A stretch of DNA of 57,474 nucleotides from Crocinitomicaceae bacterium (lineage in GTDB: Bacteria > Bacteroidota > Bacteroidia > Flavobacteriales_D > Crocinitomicaceae): positions 1 through 57,474 of the forward strand of contig JABURP010000101.1 in NCBI GenBank assembly GCA_014762645.1, in the 5' to 3' direction. Made by a program: the position numbers and the translations under genes. This document shows, one piece after another, positions 9,301 to 16,170 of the stretch. Each line of letters starts with the position of its first letter. The first letter of the stretch is position 1. The notes under the pieces are model-generated. The model had not been told where the DNA came from, did not search any database, and was given only the letters and a program-made list of their open reading frames with translations.

Positions 9301-9731
9301 TTTAACATATTTGGGTAGGTCGTCACCATATAGTCTGAGGCAAGTGCTGTTACGGGTAGACAAATGGATGCTTCGGATCTTGCATTGTGGAAAGTGGAAG
9401 CATAGACGGTAACCGGTGCATTGGCAGTAACGTGTATGGCTCTTTCCAGTACTGTTTCATCTATGGTAATATCTGCAGCAGCAGACGGCAATGTCACAGT
9501 GGTGACGACTCCGGGTACTACGTTGTAATTCTGTGTGAATCCGGTTCCGGTTATCTCTACTGTTCCTGAAGCATTTTGACGAGCTGAAATGTTTATTTCA
9601 AAAACGGCATTTGCATTATCGTAAACTTCCGGGAATGCAACAAAAAACTCTGTTCCTTCATTTGTTAATTGCTGCGCATTGGATAAAAAAGCGCATCCAA
9701 ATACAGAAAAGAATAAGACTAATTTTTTCAT
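6360..9731 (-). CDS. T9SS-exported giant surface protein: IgGFc-binding-like, PKD and SprB-like repeats, type B sorting domain
   Basis: A 1123-residue secreted protein. A Sec signal peptide (MKKLVLFFSVFGCAFLSNA, then QQ) is followed by an N-terminal region to about residue 430 that resembles the IgGFc-binding N-terminal domain (FFVAFPEVYDN, STFHNARS). Next comes a PKD domain near 460-520 (YDWDFGDGDSS), then SprB-type repeats near 525-600, 675-740 and 755-825 (each with a Cys and a GDGS/NDGS/GDLTG core and a GGxPxYTYxW or equivalent). A PKD-like segment lies near 960-1030. The end (about 1036-1123) is the CHU_C/type B T9SS sorting domain (NFFTPGSDGANDLF, NRWG, WDGTDKNG, GVYFYTY). It should be exported by the type IX secretion system and attached to the surface; adhesion is the likely role. 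It is monocistronic. Confidence 0.92.
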   Translation of the reverse strand: MKKLVLFFSVFGCAFLSNAQQLTNEGTEFFVAFPEVYDNANAVFEINISARQNASGTVEITGTGFTQNYNVVPGVVTTVTLPSAAADITIDETVLERAIHVTANAPVTVYASTFHNARSEASICLPVTALASDYMVTTYPNMLKTSVWYQSEFIVVSGNQPCDITIIPACNTEGGVPAGTPMSVHLDPNDVYMVQAQSGSALDLTGSTVTADNGTDKFSVFNGHIWAYLSNCGNLNADPLYEQCYPTQSWGVEHILMISLEQNENAYRVIAKDNGTTFTVDGVPTGPVLNAGDVYDGTFTDIDEAIMIESNNPVAVTQTMTTGICSGNGDPSMIVLNSNEQMYLDTVTFYAASGGSNLVNYVNVVTRSADTATMEFNSVQMTGWTPLAYNTDYSYKLFPTGVGSHTLTTTGCGFLAYAYGMGNPESYFYAAGARVNAVDDSLAFTNINTGQPGVCDLDSIEFTPFTSGGQVITYDWDFGDGDSSNLQQPVHVYDNAGTYIVSLIVQYQCFTDTIVDTLDIKDSPSITGTATDVSCWNYGDGSINTTTTGGTPGYTYTWVPNVGTTEDLSGLSGGTYTVIVTDQNGCNDAATFVVNEPAPIDITLTPAGPYAPPDGPQNLTATPGGGVWTSTNCVGCITPTGVFDPAIAGPGLWEVCYTVTVGPCDSTECMNVLVDTSCAMLAFTNEPTCYGFNDGSFTVNVSGGIGTITFLLTDAQGNTVNSGNSNTANNLGSGWYYINVSDDICVFNDSVFIDQPDQMTVSLSLIDVACNGDLTGMAIADTVLNYQGLYSDISYFWNPAPPSGNGQGADTLSGVGAGTYNLQINDDNGCSIQTDFTINEPPPLTFSQLGYDPAYCRVFGYQSGNGVVYAAATGGTPDYDYEWENVYTLQTTNNTTWGGLNPSLYKITVTDNNGCELVSFITLDSLNPIADFEATSLQFLNPPALEGTSVVNVHFVNQSQYFANPNNPQSDTTFFWHFGHPNDSWILSTDYYEEFDQSYIDSGTYYVCLVALNKNGCSDTACKNILVFEQPELILPNFFTPGSDGANDLFFFPNKAIVEFEAVIVNRWGVTMFEFTDINQSWDGTDKNGSECPDGVYFYTYRATSTNGTEYEGQGNVHLIRQK

Positions 9732-9930
9732 AGGTTTTCACTTAGGGTTTAAAAGGCGTAATTATAGCCTGCATTCTATTTGCAATGGAGCGTACAATAA
9801 TAATGACTGAATTGAAGATCAAAAAGTTGCTTGAAACAGACCTGATTATCAACACAATTTGTTTTTATGCAACCAAATTCAGTAGTGTGTTTTAGATCGC
9901 CATTGTCACCCCTCGTCTACATACGGGGTA

Positions 9931-9960
9931 TCACACCCGGACTCCTATAAAACAGACCAT
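9931..9960 (-). pseudogene. Orphan copy of the SpoIIE-phosphatase C-terminal tail (fossil)
   Basis: Read on the minus strand, these ten codons spell MVCFIGVRV and a TGA stop, matching the VC(V)IGVR(I/V)-stop end of the neighbouring phosphatases. It lies 29 bases beyond the real stop of the 9990-12149 gene and out of frame with it. It is too short to be a gene. It looks like the remnant of another phosphatase copy or a duplicated tail. Confidence 0.55.
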
Positions 9961-9984
9961 GCTATGCTTGATGGTTTCTTAGGC

Positions 9985-10001
9985 GTTTGCTATATGCGAA
10001 C
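9985..10001. repeat. Hairpin at the stop codon of a phosphatase gene
   Basis: GTTTGC (9985-9990) and GCGAAC (9996-10001) pair (one G-T) around TATAT, so the TAG stop lies within the hairpin. It corresponds in position and sequence to the 12383-12399 hairpin. Confidence 0.45.
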
Positions 10002-12149
10002 ACCAATCACGCAGATGTCATCAATTTGTTCCAGGTTACCTTTCCATCTTTCAAATTCTTCATCAAACCGCTCTCGTTGTTGATCCAATGATTGATGCTG
10101 AACAGATAAAATCAGTTTATTCAAATTCTTTGATTTAAACTTTTTACCCTTGTCTCCTCCAAACTGATCGGCGAAACCGTCTGAAAATATATAGATTGAA
10201 TCTCCTTTCTTTAATTCAACTTCATGAGATTCAAAAGGTGTACTTCGTTCAAATGCACCTATCGGTTGTTTATTACCCTTTATTTCTTCAATTTCGGTAG
10301 ATCCTTTTCTAACTATCCATAAAGGGTTATTCGCACCAGCATACTTCAGCACTGAACGAGAAGAAGTGGGAGAATGAAGAGCACATAACGCTATATCCAT
10401 CCCATCTTTTACCTCTTCTTTTGACTTTTCAAATTCTTTAATTACGATTTCGCGGGTTTTATTCAAAATTTGTCCAGGATCCATCAAACCAAATTCTCGA
10501 ACACTTCGATTTAATGCATTATTGCATACAACGCTTACCATAGCACCCGGAACGCCATGACCCGTACAATCGGCAGCAGCAAAAAGTACGGCATCATCCG
10601 TTGATTCCATCCAATAAAAATCACCCGCTACAATATCTTTTGGCTTGTACAGGACGAAGACTTCATTCAGGTTTTTCTTGATAAGGTCAGATGGGGGTAA
10701 AATCGCAGTCTGTATTCGTTTAGCATAAGTGATACTGTCCTTAATTTCTTCATGCGCTTGCTCAATTAGTGATTTCTGTTGTTCAACCTTCAGCTTCTGT
10801 TCAGAAATCAACTCATTATCGCGTTTTTTACGCCTGTATCCCCTATAAATTACACCACCCAGGATCAGTAATACCAGGATTCCTCCATACAAAACATAAC
10901 GTCTTTCTTCTTCTTTTTTTATTTCATTTTGGTGTTGAATTTCTGCCATTTCTGCTTCCTTAATAAACCGAAGACTATCTGCTAAGTGTTGTTTATCATA
11001 TTCATATTGAAATTCATGCCTTAAAATGTCCTTTTTACTTTCAACACTTTGAATAGTATCGCGTTTTTCTATGTGTTGCTCAAAGTAGGTTAGGGCCCGC
11101 TCATAATTACCAAAGTCCTTGTTAACAACATATAATCCATACGCACCATTCATAATCCCTTTTTTTAAACCTAAATCCTCGGATATTTGATGTGATTCTT
11201 CGTAATACTTTTCTGCTTGTGATATTCGCCCCATCCTGTAATACAAGTCTCCTAGATTATAAAGAGTTGAGACGATCATTGCAGAATTCCCAATGCTTCT
11301 TTGGATTTCCAGGGTCGCCTGCAAAGTTGAGTCCGCTAATTGGAATTTTTCCTGATGGATATAAATCGTTCCAATATTGTTCATGCTCTGCGCCTTCCCA
11401 ATGACATCATTTAATGCTTCTTTAATGGAAATACTCTTCATAAAATATTCTAATCCAAATGAAAAAAGTTCATGAGCCAGTGAGTCGTTACACTGTTTTT
11501 TCTCTACAACGGCTTGCTCTTTGTAACTCAAACCAATGTTATTATAGATGATTCCCACTCCCTTTTCGTTATTAGCTAATTTGTATCTACTCTGACTACG
11601 CAAGAAATAACCACGTGCTTCTTCAAAATCTCCTTGATTGAGGTAAATAGTTCCAATATTGTTTAACGAATGTCCCATTCCCACATAGTTGGAATCCTTT
11701 TCATCTAATTTCAAACTGTATGTGTAATACTCAACAGCTTTTGCAAAGTCACCTTTTGTCTTGTAAAGATTTCCCATATTATTTACCGTTCCAGAAATTC
11801 CTTTAAGCATTCCAGTTGGTAAACCTACCTGTATAACTTTTTTATAGTAGAACAGTGCACTGTCCATATTAGAACGTATATCATGAGAAATTCCCATGGC
11901 ATTATAGGTGAGCATTTGAGATTTTAGAAGTCCTTTTTCTAGTGCAAGATCTAAGCCCATTTTATTGAGTACAAAAGCACTATCCGGCTGGCTAAACATA
12001 TATTTCTTCCAGGCGTAATTTGAAAGAGCCTTTATCCTCACAGAGTCAGGTGCATTACTCTCCCAAACTTGCCATAGACTGTCAATTTTATTTTGAGTAA
12101 CACCTGTATAACAGGAGATAGTAAATAGGAGAAATAAGAGATACTTCAT
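9990..12149 (-). CDS. TPR-sensor SpoIIE/PP2C family protein phosphatase
   Basis: A 719-residue protein. A signal peptide (MKYLLFLLFTISCYTGVTQ) is followed by about 350 residues of TPR repeats, presumably periplasmic (NNMGNLYKTKGDFAKAVEYY, NNIGTIYLNQGDFEEARGYF). A membrane helix lies near residues 420-440 (YGGILVLLILGGVIYRGYRR), then a coiled coil (QQKSLIEQAHEEI), then a cytosolic SpoIIE domain from about 480 to the end. Metal-site motifs are ADCTGHGVPG (Asp near 527), KDGMD and FSDGFADQFGG. The family dephosphorylates Ser/Thr on anti-anti-sigma-like partners (RsbU, SpoIIE). No RsbV/RsbW-type partner is present in this window, so its substrate is unknown. It is the most downstream of five tandem paralogues and stands alone (238-base gap upstream). 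Confidence 0.92.
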   Translation of the reverse strand: MKYLLFLLFTISCYTGVTQNKIDSLWQVWESNAPDSVRIKALSNYAWKKYMFSQPDSAFVLNKMGLDLALEKGLLKSQMLTYNAMGISHDIRSNMDSALFYYKKVIQVGLPTGMLKGISGTVNNMGNLYKTKGDFAKAVEYYTYSLKLDEKDSNYVGMGHSLNNIGTIYLNQGDFEEARGYFLRSQSRYKLANNEKGVGIIYNNIGLSYKEQAVVEKKQCNDSLAHELFSFGLEYFMKSISIKEALNDVIGKAQSMNNIGTIYIHQEKFQLADSTLQATLEIQRSIGNSAMIVSTLYNLGDLYYRMGRISQAEKYYEESHQISEDLGLKKGIMNGAYGLYVVNKDFGNYERALTYFEQHIEKRDTIQSVESKKDILRHEFQYEYDKQHLADSLRFIKEAEMAEIQHQNEIKKEEERRYVLYGGILVLLILGGVIYRGYRRKKRDNELISEQKLKVEQQKSLIEQAHEEIKDSITYAKRIQTAILPPSDLIKKNLNEVFVLYKPKDIVAGDFYWMESTDDAVLFAAADCTGHGVPGAMVSVVCNNALNRSVREFGLMDPGQILNKTREIVIKEFEKSKEEVKDGMDIALCALHSPTSSRSVLKYAGANNPLWIVRKGSTEIEEIKGNKQPIGAFERSTPFESHEVELKKGDSIYIFSDGFADQFGGDKGKKFKSKNLNKLILSVQHQSLDQQRERFDEEFERWKGNLEQIDDICVIGVRI

Positions 12150-12326
12150 TTTAATTCAACCTGAATACAAACAATTTAATCTAAAATACATTTTATTTTA
12201 ATCTTTGGTCCCTAGTACTTTAATACACTCCCAATATAAATTTACAGAATGATTCATAACTAGGATTTTAACCAGAAACTGCCTAGGTGTTTCAATGACA
12301 TTTGGGGTTTATTCTATAACCTACGA

Positions 12327-12356
12327 TCAAATTCTCACCCCGATTACACAGACCAT
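12327..12356 (-). pseudogene. Orphan copy of the SpoIIE-phosphatase C-terminal tail (fossil)
   Basis: On the minus strand the ten codons read MVCVIGVRI and a TGA stop, identical in VCVIGVRI to the real C-terminus of the gene just upstream (12388-13872). It lies 31 bases past that gene's TAG and in another frame. The 29-31-base spacer (core CGCCTAAGAA, CCA, CAAGC, TAGCATGGTCTGT) is conserved with the equivalent site at 9931-9989, so this is a duplicated module rather than chance. Confidence 0.6.
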
Positions 12357-12382
12357 GCTAAAGCTTGGTGGTGTTCTTAGGC

Positions 12383-12399
12383 GTTCGCTATATGCGAAC
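12383..12399. repeat. Hairpin at the stop codon of a phosphatase gene
   Basis: GTTCGC (12383-12388), loop TATAT, GCGAAC (12394-12399): a perfect 6-bp stem whose loop holds part of the TAG stop. GAACACC on the coding side can alternatively pair with GGTGTTC at 12370-12376. There is no T-tract. Confidence 0.5.
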
Positions 12400-13872
12400 A
12401 CCAATCACACACACGTCATCCACCTGCTCAAAATCTCCCATCCAATTTTCAAACTTTGTGTTGAGCATTTTCATTTGTTGAGCCAATGATGTTGAATGAT
12501 TGTTGAGTAGTATTTCCTTGAAAGGTTTATACTTTAATTTCTTGCCTTTTTCACCACCAAACTGGTCTGCAAACCCATCTGAGAACATGATAATAAGATC
12601 TCCCTTATTAAGCATTTTAATCTTGCTTGTAAATGGTTTGGCGTGATCAAAATGACCGACCGGTTGTTTATCCGGTTTCATTTCTTCCAGTTCACCTCCA
12701 CTAATTATATAAATGGAATTGTTTGCACCTGAATACTCAAGTTCATTGTTCTTTAAATCAAACCTACAAAGGGAGACATCCATTCCGTCTTTGATACCAT
12801 CTGGAGAACCCTGGAATTTTTGAACAACGACCTCTCTTACATCATTTAATATTTCTCCTGTATTGGTCAGTTTTCGATCGTTTATTGCATGTGATAATGC
12901 GTTGGAACATATTACACTCACCATTGCTCCAGGGACACCATGTCCTGTACAATCTGCAGCGGCGATAAAAATATTATCCCCTTGTTTACTCATGTAATAA
13001 AAATCTCCGGCAACAATATCTTTGGGTTTATACAGAACCGCAAGATCATCAAAAGCACTTATAAATTCATCTAAGGAAGGCAATATTGAATTTTGGATTT
13101 TTTGAGCATAATTGATTGAATCCGTAATATCTCTGTTCTTTTCTTTAATTATTTCAGACTGTTCGAATAACTTCTGCTGCTGTGCCTCCTCCTGTCTTAA
13201 AATTCTTCGGGTATATGGAATTAAGATCAGTGATAAAACGATAATCACACCTAAAGCGATCAGACTTTCCCTGAGGTACTTGGCTCTTACCATATTAATA
13301 AACTCCGTGAAGTCGACATCTGCCTGCAGAACTCCTACGACATCCCCTTTACTGTCTATTATAGGGTGAAACGCAGACAACCAGGTTCCGTGTTCGTCTT
13401 TATACATTGGAATAGTGCCCCCAACATTCATACTATCTAATAAAATAGCCGGGTAGTCTTTATACTGGTGCCTGAAGTAGGGATTTTCATCCGAAGTTAC
13501 ACCGAATTCAAACACACCGTCAGTTTTGTTATAAACCATGGTGTACATTGCAGATTCAAGCCCATTTGCCTCTGTAACTTTTCTGAGTGTATGATGAATT
13601 TTGTGGTATGTTATGTTCTCTTGAGTTGACTTGATGGCATCTTTTGTGACATGGTCACGCATCATGAGTGCGTGGTCATCACCATCTATTGCAAAAGAAG
13701 TGGACGATACAATTCCTTCTAACTTATCGTATTGTTTTTCTTTTTGAAGGTCTAACTGAGTATAGTATCCAAAGACAATAAAGAATACCGTAATGAGAAT
13801 GATACTCAAGTAGAAAATAAACATTATCCGAGTGGATAAGTTTCCAAATATTTTAACAATAATATTACTCAA
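12388..13872 (-). CDS. Membrane-sensor (Cache-like) SpoIIE/PP2C family protein phosphatase
   Basis: A 494-residue protein with no TPRs. A first membrane helix at about residues 15-38 and a second near 206-225 flank a ~165-residue periplasmic domain (AIDGDDHALM, FEFGVTSDENPYFRH, WLSAFHPI, GVLQADVDF), which resembles a Cache-type ligand sensor. A short coiled coil (EAQQQKLFEQSEIIKEKNRD) leads to the SpoIIE phosphatase domain from about 265, with ADCTGHGVPG (Asp near 307), KDGMD and FSDGFADQFGG. It presumably links an extracellular or envelope signal to Ser/Thr dephosphorylation in the cytosol. Gaps of about 240 bases on both sides suggest its own transcript. Start ATG 13872. Confidence 0.9.
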   Translation of the reverse strand: MSNIIVKIFGNLSTRIMFIFYLSIILITVFFIVFGYYTQLDLQKEKQYDKLEGIVSSTSFAIDGDDHALMMRDHVTKDAIKSTQENITYHKIHHTLRKVTEANGLESAMYTMVYNKTDGVFEFGVTSDENPYFRHQYKDYPAILLDSMNVGGTIPMYKDEHGTWLSAFHPIIDSKGDVVGVLQADVDFTEFINMVRAKYLRESLIALGVIIVLSLILIPYTRRILRQEEAQQQKLFEQSEIIKEKNRDITDSINYAQKIQNSILPSLDEFISAFDDLAVLYKPKDIVAGDFYYMSKQGDNIFIAAADCTGHGVPGAMVSVICSNALSHAINDRKLTNTGEILNDVREVVVQKFQGSPDGIKDGMDVSLCRFDLKNNELEYSGANNSIYIISGGELEEMKPDKQPVGHFDHAKPFTSKIKMLNKGDLIIMFSDGFADQFGGEKGKKLKYKPFKEILLNNHSTSLAQQMKMLNTKFENWMGDFEQVDDVCVIGVRI

Positions 13873-14053
13873 GGCTGCGAATTAGTGCATTAAAATAAGT
13901 GAATATCCAACAAGTAATCAACTATTTACCCAATTTTATTAATGCTTGGTACTCATTGTTGAATGCAAAATAACATTTAAACCGAAATCGACCTGCGTAT
14001 ATTCTGAATACTTCGTGTAGTTATACAATTTTTGTTGCAGGCTTGAAAATATG

Positions 14054-14157
14054 GATCGGGATTGGTGACGTCATTGTGTTCCAGCCTGCCTGCCGTGAGG
14101 CAGGTTCATCCTCGTTTACACTCGGATTCCTACAACACAGACGTCATCAATCTGATC
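14054..14157. repeat. Large quasi-palindrome containing the 3' end of a phosphatase gene
   Basis: GATTGGTGACGTCATTGTGTT (14060-14080) is an inverted copy of the coding end AACACAGACGTCATCAATC (14134-14152), with one mismatch and a two-base bulge, and GATC flanks each arm. Inside is a second perfect stem, CCTGCC (14089-14094), loop GTGA, GGCAGG (14099-14104). One arm codes for IDDVCV of the phosphatase. There is no T-tract on the minus strand. Confidence 0.7.
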
Positions 14158-16128
14158 GTAATCTGCTTTCCATCTTTCGAAATTGTGAAGGAGTGCCGTT
14201 TTTTGAGCCCGCATACCACGCGTTGAGTTTGCCAAAATCATCTTTTTAAAGGGCTTATACTTCATTTTCTTTCCCTTATCCCCGCCGAATTGATCAGCAA
14301 ATCCATCTGTAAACAAATAAAAAATATCTCCTTTTTTAAATGTGATCACATGATTTTCAAAGGGAAACCTATTGCTGTATTTTCCAACCGGTTGTTTCGT
14401 TGCTTTGATCTCATGTAGTTCTCCATCCGAAACGTGGTAAAGACCATTATTTGCACCAGCAAACTCTACTGTATTTGACTTAAAATCAAAGCTACACAAA
14501 CCTATATCCATACCGTCCTTCACTTCTTCTGTACTTCTTTCAAAGGTTTCAATAACAAGATCAGTGACTTTATTGAGTATTTCGCCGGGTTGTGACAGCC
14601 CAAATTCGTTCACGGCTCTATCCAGTGCATTATTACACACAACAGAAACCATTGCCCCCGGCACTCCATGACCCGTGCAATCTGCTACAGCGAATAGAAC
14701 TTTATCGCCCGCACTTTCCATCCAATAAAAGTCTCCCGCAACAATATCTTTTGGAAGGTATAGCACAAAGCTTTCCTGAAAATTACTTGTTATTGCTGCT
14801 TCTGTTGGTAAAATTGCATTTTGCAAGCGTTGCGCGTAAGTGATGCTATCAGTAATTTCCTGATTTTTTTCCTCTACTAGATTCTTTTGACTTTCAATTT
14901 CCTTTTTTGCGGCTCTTACACGCGTTAAGACAAAAACTATGAGAATAAGGATAAGACCTGCGAGGATTAAACCAATGATGAGATACCTGTTATTAGCTTC
15001 TTTCAAGGCTATTTTTGCATCTTTAGCATCATTTTTTGACTTTAATAACTGATTTTGTTTTTCTTTCTTATCTGTTTCAAACTTTGTTGTCAGTTCCCTG
15101 GTTATTCGGTTATTAGCCTCACTCAATCTATCCATTACTAAATAGGTATACTCTCTTTGGTAGTACAGGGCCTCATTATATTTACCAAGACTATCCAGCA
15201 CCCTTGACAAACCAAGAAATGCTTCCTCTTTGTCGTAACGAGCATCTGCGGAATCTGAATATGCCAACGATTTTTTATAGTTGGGGACAGCTTTATAGGG
15301 GTTATCCATTCGCCAGTACATATCTCCAATAATTACATAACAAAAAGCGACGGAAGTAAAATCTTTATTGGCCAGGTTGATTTGTAGAGATTTATCCAAC
15401 ATCTCTTTTGCTTCAAAGTAGCGGCCTATGTCTTTATAGTAAAGGGCAATATTCGCCATGGTTACTGCAGCTGATTTTTCTTCACCCATTTGCATTTTAA
15501 TATTCAGTGATTTGAGCCAGTAGTCTAAGCCCGTATCGTATTCTGCCTGCATCATATGAACAATTCCAATGTTATTATAGCACCTGGCAATATGCAGACT
15601 ATCTCTGGCTGTTTCTGCAACTTTCAAAGCAAATTTATATTCCTGCATTGCCTTGTCCATTTCCCCTCGCGATCGGTATAAATTTCCGAGTGCGTTTCTT
15701 GAAGCCGCTATTCTTTCAGGATCTTTAGTTTCATCCGCGTATGCCACGGATTGTAATGTGTACTGAGCAGATTTGACGGGATCTATATACAGATAAGTTG
15801 CGCCTAACTGGTATGTAATATCTGATTGCAACTCAACATTTCCAGTTTTCAAGGAAAAATCATACGCCTGCTCAAAATAATACAGTGCTGTATCGTTGCT
15901 ATTTTCAAAATAATAATTCCCTAGTTCGAACAATGCTTCAGCCTTAATTTCTGGATTATTCGTAATGGTAACCACTCTCCTCAACGAATCTATCTGATTG
16001 TTCGCGGCAAATGAATTTGAAGCATTCAGTAGCATAATAAAGCAAACAACCTTTAAGGTGAAAGCGGTTCTTAAGGTCAATACTATTTTCTGTAGCTCTT
16101 GATTGAGATTCATATTAAAAATGTCCAA
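14116..16128 (-). CDS. TPR-sensor SpoIIE/PP2C family protein phosphatase
   Basis: A 670-residue protein. After a short polar N-terminus a hydrophobic signal segment ends at NSFAANN (about residue 43). TPR repeats fill about 45-330 (RNALGNLYRSRGEMDKAMQEY, NNIGIVHMMQAEYDTGLDYW). A charged coiled coil precedes a membrane helix near 387-407. A second coiled coil leads to the SpoIIE domain from about 440 (VADCTGHGVPG with Asp near 480; KDGMD; FTDGFADQFGG). Its active-site pattern has VADC and FTDG where most neighbours have AADC and FSDG. It is 20 bases downstream of the 16149-18455 gene, so those two and 18431-20416 form a three-gene operon. The start may instead be the second ATG (16113). Confidence 0.92.
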   Translation of the reverse strand: MDIFNMNLNQELQKIVLTLRTAFTLKVVCFIMLLNASNSFAANNQIDSLRRVVTITNNPEIKAEALFELGNYYFENSNDTALYYFEQAYDFSLKTGNVELQSDITYQLGATYLYIDPVKSAQYTLQSVAYADETKDPERIAASRNALGNLYRSRGEMDKAMQEYKFALKVAETARDSLHIARCYNNIGIVHMMQAEYDTGLDYWLKSLNIKMQMGEEKSAAVTMANIALYYKDIGRYFEAKEMLDKSLQINLANKDFTSVAFCYVIIGDMYWRMDNPYKAVPNYKKSLAYSDSADARYDKEEAFLGLSRVLDSLGKYNEALYYQREYTYLVMDRLSEANNRITRELTTKFETDKKEKQNQLLKSKNDAKDAKIALKEANNRYLIIGLILAGLILILIVFVLTRVRAAKKEIESQKNLVEEKNQEITDSITYAQRLQNAILPTEAAITSNFQESFVLYLPKDIVAGDFYWMESAGDKVLFAVADCTGHGVPGAMVSVVCNNALDRAVNEFGLSQPGEILNKVTDLVIETFERSTEEVKDGMDIGLCSFDFKSNTVEFAGANNGLYHVSDGELHEIKATKQPVGKYSNRFPFENHVITFKKGDIFYLFTDGFADQFGGDKGKKMKYKPFKKMILANSTRGMRAQKTALLHNFERWKADYDQIDDVCVVGIRV

Positions 16129-16140
16129 AAGGTGAGTTCA

Positions 16141-16170
16141 TGTATTGGTTATACCCTTACCCCAATCACA
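16141..16170. repeat. Hairpin spanning a phosphatase stop codon within the operon
   Basis: TGTATTGG (16141-16148) pairs with CCAATCACA (16162-16170) with one bulged base. The loop holds the TAA stop of the 16149-18455 gene. The coding arm encodes part of CVIG of the conserved tail. It lies in the 20-base gap before the next phosphatase gene. Confidence 0.5.

Noticed and set aside
9908-9929. ACCCC/GGGGT hairpin as terminator of the 9990 gene
   Set aside because: Only five base pairs, a 12-base loop and no T-run on the minus strand.
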